From Diabrotica undecimpunctata (lineage: Eukaryota > Arthropoda > Insecta > Coleoptera > Chrysomelidae): a DNA stretch of 64,000 bases. Of the stretch, positions 45,672 through 56,328 are shown piece after piece. The notes beneath the pieces were generated by a model. That model had not been told where the DNA came from. It was given only the letters and a program-made list of their open reading frames with translations, and ran no database searches. The DNA lies in assembly GCF_040954645.1 (NCBI RefSeq), contig NC_092805.1:21664741-21728740 (forward strand). Reading direction: 5' to 3'. Each line of letters opens with the position of its first letter. Position 1 is the first letter of the stretch. Both the position numbers and the translations under genes were made by a program.

Positions 45672-46479
45672 TGGCGACCTATGTTTTTTCTTTTCTTCCT
45701 CTGTCTTTATTTTCTCTCTCTTTCTGCCCCGTAAAATAAATATTCGCCCTCTCTCTTTTTGTTCGGCACACTATTCTGTTCCGTGTTGACAGACAAGCTA
45801 GTTTCATGATATCTATAGCAACATCCTATGACATCTGTGCTAACTAATCATCATCACGTGCAATCTTCGTAAAAAAACTTGAACAATTATTTGAAACGAA
45901 TTTTAGGTGAATCATATTTTAATCGTTTTCGTTTACTATCGTTTAATTATTTGCTTGTTTGGTATTGAAAATCGATAAAACGTTGTAATTTTTTATAGTT
46001 TCATTGTTAATCTTATCTGCTGTAATTACCACTGGTGTAGTTGAAAATATTTTCTACTAATACATAACACATGTATGATGTTGAACACAGGTTTAAAAGT
46101 ATTAATCAACTATTCGTCATGCGTTATAAATCTTACGAATATTGATTATTAAATGCAATAAAATTAACTGTTGTTATACCTATTAGAAATTTCGCAATGC
46201 AAAAAATATCTGAAGCAATACGAACATTCGCTATCGATGTCAACTTTTTAAAAACCAAATAAATCATTTTGTGCCTGGATAAGGAATCAATCATGTGTTA
46301 CGAATTATTGTAAAAATATAGAAAAAATGTATTCTGAAATGTATAACCTTGAATGTCGTAGATATGCAAAAAAAATAAAAGAAAGAAGAAAGCAACAAAC
46401 AAAACTAAAACATGATCATTTATAAAAATATATAACCAACTAGGATATTCTGTTTTGTCCCATAATGTTTTAGACGTTG
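45672..46479. other. No recognisable gene
   Basis: AT-rich apart from the pyrimidine-rich block at 45686-45770. Confidence 0.4.
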
Positions 46480-47004
46480 TCTTCATTCTTCCAATATTGG
46501 CCTCTGACTTTTCAGTATTCCTACTATACTGTGTTCGCTTCTAAGATACGCTTCGTCAAAATATAAGCACGCCTCATTCCTCCATTCCTGTTTGTTCTTC
46601 GCTTTTCTTTCCAATTACTTACATTGAGATACCTCAAGTCGTCATTAACTTGTAACAATTAACAAGTTTGTTGGCATTCTAACTTGTATCATTGTTTGGA
46701 CATGTCCTATCCATCTTTGTGCTCTTTTTTTTTGTTTTTTTAAGCCCTTCTCTCTATTCGGATTGTCGAATATAGGCCTGTCCTGATTCTCGCCATTCAT
46801 CTCTATTGTTTGTAATATGTTTCTACATTGGTCCTGTAGTTCTTTTAATATCGTCGCTCCAGCGCATTTGCGGCCTTCGTCGTGGTCTTTTGGCTTCATA
46901 TGGCCGCCAATTTCCGATTTCTTTATTCCATCGGCCATCCTTAAGACGTACGTTATGTCCAGCCCATTTTCATTTCTTATTACTACAATTATATTAAAAT
47001 TCAT
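46480..47004 (-). pseudogene. Two adjoining RTE-like LINE 3' fragments
   Basis: Minus strand 47000-46740 gives an NEKWAGHNVRLKDGRWNKEI-like stretch after frame correction, then WRPYEAKRPRR and a tail. From 46735 a second piece reads AQRWIGHVQTMIQVRMPTNL and, after stops, NWKEKAKNKQEWRNEACLYF. Both are C-terminal RTE pieces (GHV...GRW and NWKxKAxNRxEWR motifs) of different subfamilies joined end to end. Confidence 0.65.
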
Positions 47005-47099
47005 TCTTAATATTTTTGGTAAAACTTCTAGATTTTTTAATGCTTCTTATATGTGTTTTTTCCTTTTATTCTATCAAAAGATTAATAACTAGCGACACA

Positions 47100-47312
47100 G
47101 TTAAAACAATTCAAGATATATATTGCAGCAAATCAGGAAACCAGATGGGGAGGACATGAAAAAATCGAAAAGGACAATTATACAGTATGGTATGCAGGCG
47201 AAGAAAAACAGGGATATGGAGAAACGGCTTTTACGGTGATAGGAGAAATTAGAAATAAAGTTATGAAATACAAACCCATAAGTAAAAGAATATCATACAT
47301 AAGAGTAAACAA
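47100..47312 (+). pseudogene. LINE endonuclease fragment
   Basis: The + strand reads IYIAANQETRWGGHEKIEKD, then NYTVWYAGEEKQGYGETAFT, VIGEIRNKVMKYKPISKRIS and YIRVN. NQETRW corresponds to the metal-binding LQETRW motif of apurinic-type LINE endonucleases, and GYGETAF to the GxGVGF strand. It is the N-terminal third of that domain, open but truncated at both ends. Confidence 0.75.
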
Positions 47313-47319
47313 GTAGTTA

Positions 47320-47640
47320 TTATAAGAGGGTTCTGGATCACTTAGTGTCCTTTTGGAAATGCCGCCATCTTTGTATTTTATGTTAACGCATTCGTTACCC
47401 CCTCCCCTTTCCGACGATACCTCACACGTCACGATCGGACGAGCCGTCGCGCCTCCACAACGAAATGAGCCAAAAATGACCAGAATGGACCTTAGCGATG
47501 TCTTATGGGATTTAACATGGGAAAATACGCCGAACCCGTGCTGCCCCTTTACTACTATTACTTTACTATTTGGAGATCCGGGGTTCAGGATTGCAAACAT
47601 TTTTCTCTGTCGTTTATAATAAATGATTTTTTAAAAATAA
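47320..47640. other. GC-richer segment of unknown nature
   Basis: 47340-47570 is rich in CpG (GACGATACC, CACGATCGGACG, GCCGTCGCGCC) against AT-rich flanks. It contains an 88-codon open frame on + and a 140-codon one on -, neither resembling a known family. It may be part of an unrecognised transposon or a small regulatory island. Confidence 0.4.
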
Positions 47641-47839
47641 AAAATAGTATTTACAATAAACCATTTACTCATTTATAGTAAACAAATTATTATGAGGTTT
47701 GTCTTTTTAGTTTTGCATATAGCCGCTTAGAAGGCGCCACCAATAAAACCTTCCGTCACAAATGTAACCTCAATCTTTTATTGACATAAATCGAGAGTTG
47801 GATTGCGATACAACAAGTCGTGTAGATACAGTGGATTTT

Positions 47840-48357
47840 TAAAATTAGCAAGTCGGTCGAAAAATGGATCTTAGCCGAAAATATTTTCGAGCAACATTTT
47901 TTTACAATTTTCTGAAAGGATTATCACAACAGCATTGTCTTGCTGAAATGGTTTCTGTGTTTGGGAATGAAGCAACACACCAATCTATTTCCCGCTGGTA
48001 TGGCGAATTTCAACGTAGTCGCTCCAGTCTCAGCGACGGATTTAGACCAGGTCTATCTAAAACAGTAGTCACACAATAAAACATTGATGCGGTTCGTCAG
48101 CTAATTAAGGATAACCGCCGTGTAACATACCAGGAGATAGAGCATCTTTGGGCATTTTAAAGACCTTGATCCAAAAGATACTACATGAAGAACTGGGTGT
48201 TACGAAGTTGGTGTCCCGTTGGATCCCTCACTTGCTCACAGAAGAGCAAAAAGCCGTTCACGTCAATTGGTGTCGAAAAACATCGGAACCGATGTGGACA
48301 ATACAAGTGCTTACACTGCCCAAAAGACACAAGAATTTTTGGAGCTTCAAAATATAG
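47840..48357 (+). pseudogene. Mariner transposase N-terminal relic (SETMAR-like)
   Basis: MDLSRKYFRATFFYNFLKGL, then SRWYGEFQRSRSSLSDGFRP (the WYxEF and RSSLxDxxRPG of the second helix-turn-helix), IDAVRQLIKDNRRVTYQEIE after a stop and VTKLVSRWIPHLLTEEQKAV. This matches the bipartite DNA-binding domain and the WVPHLL clamp-loop signature of mariner transposases. The DD34D catalytic domain is missing beyond WTIQVLTLPK. A stop and a frameshift inactivate it. Confidence 0.82.
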
Positions 48358-48359
48358 AA

Positions 48360-48895
48360 TTGTTAACCATTGATTTAGTTATGTACGCGACACATTAACA
48401 AGATGAGAAAAAAAGTGTGTTGTACATTTTAACTTTGTATTTAAACATTTTGTCAACGGGAAAATTGTAGCATCAATATACCTCTTGTTAATAACAGTTA
48501 TAAATGTTTTAATCTTCATATTAAGTAGTTTAATTATTTATTAATTAAATATGAAATATTCATTTAGAGTATAAAAACTCGGATAAATTATTCTTCTCGA
48601 TATTAATATCAAGGATATTCGAAGCGTATTTCTGACATTTGTGTTCCCGTCATTTAAAAATTGTGTTAACTTTTAATGCATTCACGGAAAGCGGAGAACA
48701 ATGTATTGCCTTGAACTTAATTTGTTTACATTGTTTCGGGTTAGGATTCAGATTGCAAGTTAAATAAAAAAAAAAACGGGGAAGATCGAACTAAACTCTG
48801 AAAAATAAAAGCTCGGTACGTGTACCTACTATTTTATTGAAATTAACTGGCAAATATAAAGATTTTTTGTCGCTTTGTTACATATTAGCTAATCC
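48360..48895. other. No recognisable gene
   Basis: AT-rich intronic sequence. Confidence 0.4.
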
Positions 48896-48899
48896 AAGT

Positions 48900-49365
48900 A
48901 AATAGATTATCTTCTTCCTCACTGGCTTTACAACTCGGGATGAGTCTTCGCCGCATCCACTATTGCCCTCCATCCTCTACGATCTTGCGCTTCTATTTCC
49001 CATTGTTGTACCTTAATTCTAGATAAATCGGCTTCAACATCATCCTTCCATCTTTTTCTCGGTCGGCCTACTGATCTTCTACCACCTTGGTCTTTCAAAA
49101 AACACTGTCTTTAACACTCTCTCATCCTCTGATCGTACCACGTGACCTGCCCATCTTATTCGGTTTGCCTTGATATGTCTAACTATTTTTTCAGTTCCAT
49201 ACAGAGTCACCAATTCAGCATTGCGGCGTCTTCTCCAATCCCCTGTGAATTCATCTCTTTGAGGGCCAAATATTATTCTGAGAACCTTTCTTTCAAATAC
49301 TAGAAGCTTATTGATTTCCCGCTGGTTGAGAGTCCATGTTTCACTGCCATGTGAAATTTCAGAGG
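48900..49365 (-). pseudogene. RTE-like LINE 3' fragment
   Basis: Minus strand from 49365: SHGSETWTLNQREINKLLVF, ERKVLRIIFGPQRDEFTGDW, RRRRNAELVTLYGTEKIVRH and IKANRIRWAGHVVRSEDERV. After a frame break comes GRPRKRWKDDV-like coding, ending with an (GAAGAA) tail near 48910. It is 5'-truncated. The thumb and C-terminal region are almost uninterrupted. Confidence 0.78.
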
Positions 49366-49399
49366 AAGCTTTAACTTGTTATGTCGGCTTGATTACAAA

Positions 49400-50755
49400 A
49401 TGAAAGCAAGCAAGCAATTTAATTTAACCCAGCCTGTGAACTCTTGTACTCAGAAGTCACTCCACCGCGCCCCAATGCTCCAGACCAACCCTTTCCCCAC
49501 TATAGCACTCTGATGCGCGAGAGGGGCGCAACTATCAGCAAAGTGCTTGTCGTGTGGAAGTCCTGACTACAAGAACTCCAACACGATATCCTATCCCGAT
49601 CAAAGCAGGTTAGCATAAGACGCTCTTGTCCTGCTATCTCTGGTGGCTTATCATCGAATCTGAAATTGCTTGCTCGGGCCCCAAGTCTCCGCTATGGGCT
49701 CGCACAGTTCGGCGACTTGGCGCTCGAGGATGTGGGCCCCTCGTGCCCAGGTTTAGGGTTTTTTGGGGGCTTTCGCCCTTTTATTAGTAATTTTGTAATT
49801 TTTTTTTTGGTGGCCGAAGCCGGTTTTTGTAATTTGTTTTTTGAGAGATGTCTGAAAAGTAATATTAGTCATTATAAAAATTGCCAGTGTTATGTGCTGG
49901 GTTGTCTTCTATTGATAGAGCTTCGATTTTCTAGACTTTATATATTGTCCAGGATTTTCTGTGTTTTGGCCTTTTTTGCTTCCATCGATATGATCTTCCA
50001 TCATATCTTATTATCTCTCGCAGTATCGCTCTGGGGGGGTTCTCTAGCTCAGCAAACTTTGTTCTGGCTTTTTCTTCCATCGTGTCTGTCACCCTTACTT
50101 GTTTCAGTTCTCTGAACAGGACACTTCTCGGAGGCTGTTATTATGTGCTGCTTTTATCCTCTTTTTTTTATTTCCTTATATGTCCACATGCGAGAGATGC
50201 ATGCGTTATTCTTGGAAGTATGATGCTGCTTATTACTGCTCTGGCTGTGGTTGTTTTTTGGAGAGTTTGGTCCACATGTTGCGTAAAGGTTAGTCCTTTT
50301 AATCCATTGTGACTCCTAGGTATTTTGCTTCTCTTTTCTGCTACCTGAGTTATTTCTGAGTTGATGGCTATTTTCCATTGGATACTCCATTCTTCTATGT
50401 TATCCAATGCTGTCTGTAAGTTGTTTACAGCTTCATCAATGTTTCTGTGTTTAGCCGCAATTGCTGTGTCATCTGAATAAATACTGAGACGCGTTCCTGC
50501 TGTTCTTGGAACATCGGCGGTGTATATTGTATACATTAGAGGTGGCAGAACCGTTCCATTTGGCACTCCGGAGCTCCGTGCTTGGACAGGACTTATTCTA
50601 TCCGAACCCTAAACCTCCGGCCTCCCAAGTATGATGAGATTAGTCCTGCCATGGCTTCGCTGTATCCATAGCTTCTCATTTTCTAAATCAATCCTTCATG
50701 TCGGACTCTGTCGAAGGCTTTGCTTACGTCCAGGAAGGGTGCTCCTGTATACTAG
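49400..50755 (-). mobile_element. Jockey LINE, 3' half with GC-rich 3' UTR
   Basis: Minus strand from 50755: GAPFLDVSKAFDRVRHEGLI, a broken SYLGGRRFRVR segment, VLPPLMYTIYTADVPRTAGT, the catalytic box RLSIYSDDTAIAAKHRNIDE (S replaces A in YADD) and LDNIEEWSIQWKIAINSEIT. The C-terminus FRELKQVRVTDTMEEKARTK and AELENPPRAILREII ends near 49930. A GC-rich stretch (49400-49790) that contrasts with the AT-rich flanks follows and is probably the 3' UTR. Internal deletion and stops are present. Confidence 0.75.
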
Positions 50756-51503
50756 TTGTGGCTAAAGCTACCTTTAAAACTATTACGTGTCCAAAACATC
50801 CTAAAAATTCCCTGCTCATCTCTCGGTAAGGTATCGGTCATATATACCAAGAAAAAAACTTCCGCACATTCCCACTAAATTGTTAAATTCTGTCAGCAAC
50901 GAACTTCCTGACGAATACGTTGATATACTGAAAGAAACTGCACTTTTTTACCGTAATTAGATAAATAACTCACTTCGAGCTTTGCACGCGGACAGGGGTT
51001 GTCGGATTTCTATGTTTCTCCCATTGGATTGTACAATTAGATGCATATTAGTTGTTTGCAACAGCAAATAAATAATAATAACAAAATGTGAAGAGAGCTG
51101 TTTACTAACAATACGTGCTCTTCTTATCTCCTCCTCATGACATCAAACCAACCAACCACTAACGGTAGCAACCCAGTACACACAAGTGCTTACAACAATA
51201 ACCGCGAAAAACATACCACGTAGAGGCAGGTGCATAAATGAGCTCCTAATAACAAAAACAAAATAACATCTACCCGAGTGATGATAGTGATTATGAGGAA
51301 TCATCAGAATGATCGACAGAAGCAGCGCCGGGGTTACATTTAGACCCGCTCCAGCATCGAATTTGATAATGTCTGCCGCAGTTACAGACGAAGCGTCAAA
51401 AATAAACAATTCCAAACCATTACATATAAACCCTGATTACAGTGTATTATTACCAAACACCGACAGAAAACCTGCGTTCCTTGATATTCTTATATTAAAT
51501 GCT
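50756..51503. other. Uncertain: possible LINE tail and two unassigned frames
   Basis: The + strand 50880-50960 reads LLNSVSNELPDEYVDILKET, which could be the C-terminus of a LINE ending at AATAATAATAAC (about 51070). The open frame at 51309-51506 has no recognisable relatives. Neither is firm. Confidence 0.3.
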
Positions 51504-52920
51504 TAATGGCTTAATAGTTGGTGAAAATATATCTGAAGGAAAAATATCCATTGGCCAGGTAATGGCCTATAGATAACTAGGTCACGAAATTCGCATGGGA
51601 GAATATAATCAAACCGTTGAGCTTCTACGCCGTATAAGACTGGCTTGGGCAGCCTTTAAGGCCGGTTTTCACGCTACGTCTTATTGTACGTTTTGTTGGA
51701 TAGGACAAATCCTATACAATAAAACGTGGCATGTAAACAGCAAAACGTACGTCTTGTCGAATCGAAATGAAATCCAAGTTCAGATCGTAGAAATGATGGG
51801 AGAAGCATAGTTTTGCAAAAATTGATAGGATAAAACGTTACGTGAAAATACATGTTCAGACAAGTCGTCCGATCTTGACTTATTTGACAACTATTTCCAC
51901 TGCAGTTCGTTTCATTTTTCCCAAAAAAAGCCTAATAATGTCAGATTTGCGGCAGTGCACCTACGATTTTCTCGGAGAATTTATTAAATTGTATAAAAGT
52001 TTTTAAGTAGTTATGTTTTAAAACCAAGTAGATTGCATTGCGGGTTTCAGGAATTATTTGGTGTAACGCTGGTTTGGATATTATGATTGTGAACTCCAAG
52101 TCCTTGACGCTACGTCCTGTTGTAAGATATCTGAGAGTTACTGTGAGTCTTTCATGGGGTGTAATGGCTTTTCTCATGAGGTGTCTTATTTCAATATGTA
52201 TGGTGTTACCAACTCTAGCAATTGACAATAGGCTGAGGTGTCCATTCGCAAATAATTGCGCCAGTCATCTGGTTCGCCTCTTTTAGTAACGAGAACTGGC
52301 TTCTTTTTAGAATCCCAGTCTCTTGACCACCTTGTCTTTTCCCACTTCATCCCCTTTTCCTCAGTCGTAGTATCTTTATAGTTGAAAAAATAAAAGAAAG
52401 CAGTCGTGTTTCCTCCATAATAAAAAAAACACTAAACAAACTTCACACAACTCAAGACTGAATTAGAAATGAGGTAGAAAACGGAAGGAAAAACGTAGTG
52501 TGTATACACTGGACAAAACGTACATTTTGTCGTACGTTTTATATGACCCACAAAACGTACAATAAGACGTAGTGTGAAAACGGGCCTTTAGAGAGCTAAT
52601 TCATGCGTTTAAATCGTCCGACTTCCCAATGCAAGGTACCAAACCATCAGCTACGACGAAGATCATGAGTTGCTCATGCTATAGAGAGAATTGCAACACT
52701 GGAATAGAACTGGGCAGATCACGTGGCTCTAATGACAAATATCATATGGACAAAGCGGATACTGGAATGGAGACCGAGAATTAAAGGTCGTCCACCAACA
52801 CGATGGACTGCTGGTCTAAAACGTTCCCAGAAAAACTTGGATGCAAGAGGTACAAAATCGAAACAGATGGAAAATTATGAAAGAGAAAATTATGAGTGGA
52901 CAAGGGAATATTTAATGATG
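51504..52920 (+). pseudogene. RTE-like LINE relic split by Harbinger copy 2
   Basis: Left part: LGHEIRMGEYNQTVELLRRI and RLAWAAF, up to 51658. Right part from 52591: RELIHAFKSSDFPMQGTK, a deleted thumb, IATLEWNRA-like and GHVALMTN residues, WTKRILEWRPRIKGRPPTRW and TAGLKRSQK, ending near 52925. Joining across the Harbinger insertion and its TTA duplication gives RLAWAAF-RELIHAFKSSD, the usual order in this family. Stops and a large thumb deletion are present. Confidence 0.8.
51659..52587 (-). mobile_element. PIF/Harbinger-type element, copy 2
   Basis: 929 bp, TTA on both sides (51656-51658 and 52588-52590), with the same inverted ends as copy 1 (AGGCCGGTTTTCAC / GTGAAAACGGGCCT). It lacks the TTAA-type MITE found in copy 1. 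The minus strand carries the same N-terminal transposase relic (SIARVGNTIHIEIRHLMRKA, ITPHERLTVTLRYLTTG). It is inserted in a + strand RTE relic. Confidence 0.9.
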
Positions 52921-52925
52921 CTTAA

Positions 52926-53448
52926 ATAGCAAATATAAATAACCTTTAGAATATTATTTAATATTTTTAGTTTTCTAGAATGATCGTTATTCCCTTCCTT
53001 ATAATTTAATCATGTCAGACCGCATGTCACTGTATTAAAAAATAAAATCTCTCCAATTAATGGGTACATTGAATTAAAAAATGTATTGAACAAGTCTGTG
53101 ACATATTTAAAGATATTTATAGAAACACAATGACTTGCTCTTCTCTCTACTTTATATTTCCTATTTTATATTTCCTTAATTGGATTTGTATTTTTAAACC
53201 AAGATATTTGTACAGCTAAAACTGTACAATTACTGAATGTCTCATCATTATTATTTATAACAGCTTACAATGCAATTATTACTATTATTTTCGAATCAAC
53301 TCAGATTATTTCTGCTTGTTTTTGTTGTTTTTATTAAAAAAAAACAGTGATTCAACCTTTTTAGGTTATTGCGTCACGCTTTATGATTGTGAATAATTCG
53401 AATATATTTCGTCTGAGTAAAAATTGTATTGTCTTTTTATTGTTGCAG
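52926..53448. other. End of intron 3
   Basis: AT-rich, ending in the pyrimidine tract and acceptor TTTTTATTGTTGCAG before exon 4. Confidence 0.6.
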
Positions 53449-53553
53449 AAAGTTGATGAAAATGGAAACGCTCTCCATCAAAATACCAACACAAAAACCA
53501 AGAAAAAGAAAGCCCAGACAGATAAAAACGTCGTCGTTCTTACAGCTGAAAGT
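53449..53553 (+). CDS. Host gene, coding exon 4 (last one seen)
   Basis: Acceptor TATTGTTGCAG|AAAG and donor GAAAGT|GTAAGTA. Exactly 35 codons, phase 0 on both sides, matching the phase-0 end of exon 3. It encodes residues 142-176: KVDENGNALHQNTNTKTKKK, KAQTDKNVVVLTAES. The lysine cluster TKTKKKKAQTDK could be a nuclear localisation or nucleic-acid-contact patch. Intron 3 (19082-53448) is 34.4 kb. The frame is still open at the donor, so at least one more exon must follow. None was recognised before 64000. Confidence 0.75.
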
Positions 53554-53789
53554 GTAAGTATTTCATCATTTGTTTTATACGAAGCTATTTATAAACAATA
53601 GTTTTCAATGTTGAAGTGAATATTTCTTATCGCTCGGCATGCCTGTAGGTTTTCTCACGCTTGCAGTATAAGGTACATAATATACAATACATACATATTC
53701 ACTTATTACTCTGCTCATCGACTTTATGCATAAAATTTTGTAGAATATAATGATAATCAAAATGAAGTATTAAACATAAATTTTTCTAA

Positions 53790-54150
53790 TTTCTTCCGCA
53801 ATTCTGTTCATTCCATGTGCAGTACAAACAAGTAAAGTGTATTAAGTTGGTATAAAATATTTTTAAAATTTGTTCTGCCTTGACCATATATGGTGCAACA
53901 TCGGATAAAAAAGCAATAACTTATGGCTAGGAACAGCTGAAGGAAGAAAAAAATTTGATATTGTACAAAACGTGATATTGTTGCATAGTTGGTTTTTCTA
54001 ATTGCTTGCATGAAATTAAATAGGATTTTCGTAATATCTGATCCCTTAGAACAGCAATCATTAAATGAGCGATATATCTTCCTGACGAATCAGTGGTTTC
54101 GTCAACACACAGGTGAAAGTAATTGCCATATATAATATCATAAGAAATAA
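53790..54150 (-). pseudogene. hAT-like transposase fragment (CGG-binding/DUF659-like), middle part
   Basis: Minus strand from 54150: NYFHLCVDETTDSSGRYIAH, LMIAVLRDQIL, then after frame breaks an MLHHIWSR / DAAPYMVKA-like stretch, [12 protein letters not shown] and [17 protein letters not shown]...GRYIA and SDAAPYM...HxTCxAHxxxRxAEEI belong to the CGGBP1-like hAT proteins of insects. The probable N-terminal part lies at 57800-58040 in the same orientation. Confidence 0.6.
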
Positions 54151-54224
54151 AATTTTGCCGTTAATATTTTCGACTGGTATGAAAATTTGTTGCCTGGTAA
54201 TTTTCGCGAATTAAATTTTCATAG

Positions 54225-54868
54225 AGGTGGGTACAAATATGCGAGCCGAACTGCTCGTGAGCTGTTCGTCCCAAAAACCGACAGGCCGTGGTTCCTGACG
54301 AGCAACGAACGAACAGCTCGCAAGCGGTTCGTCCCGTCGTGCAAATTAAAGGCGGGTACACATATGCGAGCAGAACTGTTCGCGAACCGTTTGTGAACGC
54401 TATATTCGTTAATTTGTACGACGGGACGAACCGCTAGCGAGCTGTTCGTTCGTTGCTCGTCAGGAACCACAGCATGTCGGTTTTTGGGACGAACACAAAG
54501 AATGTTCGCAGAACTATAAATTGTGTCTATAAATTGTTTCTGCTAAGTGTGCGATGATATCATTCTGTTAAACAAAATTGCTGAACGAGCGCGGCTTATC
54601 TAAGTAGCGAGAGAAATTAATAACAGATAATGTAAACAAAATACCGAAATGTTTAGAATAACGAAGTAAATTAATTCTTGGTTTGATATTAGATAGTTAG
54701 GGTATTGGATAGCCTGAACATAAACATATTTTCGACGAACTCTTCGCGAACAGCTCACGAGCAGTTCGCAAACAGTTCGGCTCGCATATGTGTACCCGCC
54801 TTAATTAACGAATATTAACGTTCACAAACGGTTCGCGAACAGTTCTGCTCGAATATGTGTACGCGCCT
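54225..54868. mobile_element. GTTCG-rich Harbinger-type MITE, interrupted outer copy
   Basis: Left end AGGTGGGTACAAATATGCGAG, right end complement AGGCGCGTACACATATTCGAG. The copy is split at 54350 by another copy of the same family, as shown by the continuous versions at 35878-36318 and 54913-55375. Its orientation is opposite to the inner copy. Confidence 0.75.
54350..54801. mobile_element. GTTCG-rich Harbinger-type MITE, nested inner copy
   Basis: Ends AGGCGGGTACACATATGCGAG and the complement of CTCGCATATGTGTACCCGCCT, with TAA on both sides. It is very similar to the copy at 35878-36318, including the GTTCGCAGAACTATAAATTG block, except for a short local duplication of TATAAATTG near 54520. 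Confidence 0.85.
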
Positions 54869-54912
54869 TAAGATTATTTTGAGATTTTCGATCAACTTCA
54901 GATATGATTTAA

Positions 54913-55375
54913 AGGTGGGTACACATATGCGAGCCGAACTGTTTGCGAACTGCTCGTGAGCTGTTCGCGAAGAGTTCGTTGAAAATATGTTTATGTTCAG
55001 GCTATCCAATACCCTAAGTATCTAATAACAAACCGAGAATTAATTTACTTCGTTATTCTAAACATTTCGGTATATTGTTTACATTATCTGTTATTAATTT
55101 CTCTCGTTACTTTGAATAAGCCGCGCTCGTTCACCAATTTTGTTTAACCGAATGATCTCATCGCACACTTAGCAGAAACAATTTATAGTCTCGAACACCG
55201 TCCAAATTTAACTGCGAACATTCTTTGTGTTCGTCCCAAAAACCGACAGGCTGTGGTTCCTGACGAGCAACGAACTCACGAAGCTCGCAAGCGGTTCGTC
55301 CCGTCGTACAAATTAACGAATATAGCGTTCACAAACGGTTCGCGAACAGTTCTGTTCGCATATGTGTACCCGCCT
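54913..55375. mobile_element. GTTCG-rich Harbinger-type MITE, third local copy
   Basis: Ends AGGTGGGTACACATATGCGAG and the complement of CGCATATGTGTACCCGCCT. TAA precedes it and TTA follows. It is in the opposite orientation to the inner copy and 45 bp from the outer copy. Confidence 0.85.
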
Positions 55376-55544
55376 TTAGAGAGCTTTCATTTGAGTGACC
55401 CATTAATTTAATTAACTCCTGTTCAGAAACATCTTGCTTGAGCTAGGCTGACACAGCTGAAGATCGATGAGAATGGTTCGTTATTTTATGTTTTTTTTGT
55501 CCACTTGTTGATTCAAAGTGGACAACACTTTTTTCCAATAATTT

Positions 55545-56200
55545 CAATAATAATAATAATAATAATAAAGGTCTTTATTTTTCCTTCAAATTCATACAAT
55601 ACACAAAATATATAATTTATATATGCATAAAATACAATAAGAAAGAAAAAATGCCGAAGATTAGTTGGTGCTGATTTCAAGAAATCAGTACCTCTGCTTT
55701 TCATCTTAAGCAAGAGAGAAAAAAAAATATAATATATTTTTTTTGCATGTTATGTAACAATCAATTAAAAACCATAACCAATAGAAACATTTAACATTTA
55801 AATATTGTACAAAAACTATCACACAGTTTATACATACTTCATAACAGGTCATCAAATAGTTGCACATGTGTTACTCACTTAGCAATTTAGATTTAAGAGA
55901 TTTCTTAAAAGATATAATCGATTTTAATTTTAATTCTTTAGCTAATCCATTATATACTTTTGATATTTGATATGTAAATGAATTTTTGAATTGTTCTGTA
56001 CGATGTGGCGGAGCTGTAATTGTATTTTTATATCTTGTATTAACGTTATGTATGTCAGTTCTGTATATAATTTTTTTAAAAAGATATGCTGGTAGAGAGT
56101 TTTTGATAATTTTGTGGAAAAGACAAGCAGCATGTAGAAATCTTCTCTTTTCCATGTTCAACCATTTAACATGTTTTAATTTGTGAGAAATAGGCTGGTG
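55545..56200 (-). mobile_element. LINE 3' end with (ATT)n tail
   Basis: Minus strand from 56161: NMEKRRFLHAACLFHKIIKN, SLPAYLFKKIIYRTDIHNVN, TRYKNTITAPPHRTEQFKNS, FTYQISKVYNGLAKELK and a stop at 55871. This is the C-terminus of a CR1/Jockey-group reverse transcriptase (R..LHLACL..K...P.YL ... R..L..PxHRT...xxSF.Y...). The 3' UTR ends in an (ATT)n tail read on the minus strand (55545-55568 on +). Confidence 0.7.
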
Positions 56201-56328
56201 TCTTCTAATCTATCTGGGCATAAATTTTTTGTTTGATGAATTTCTTACCAGCAATTTGCTGCTTACCAAACTTTTCAAACCGCCTTGATTTGTTTTGGAA
56301 AAAATGCTGTTGTATTCTATTCGGCCCG

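Noticed and set aside
47178..47600. 140-codon minus frame as a gene
   Set aside because: Its lower half is antisense to the LINE endonuclease fragment, and the rest lies in the CpG-rich unknown segment without recognisable motifs.
49666..50115. 149-codon + strand open frame
   Set aside because: It is antisense to the Jockey C-terminus and its GC-rich 3' UTR. The protein has no family features.
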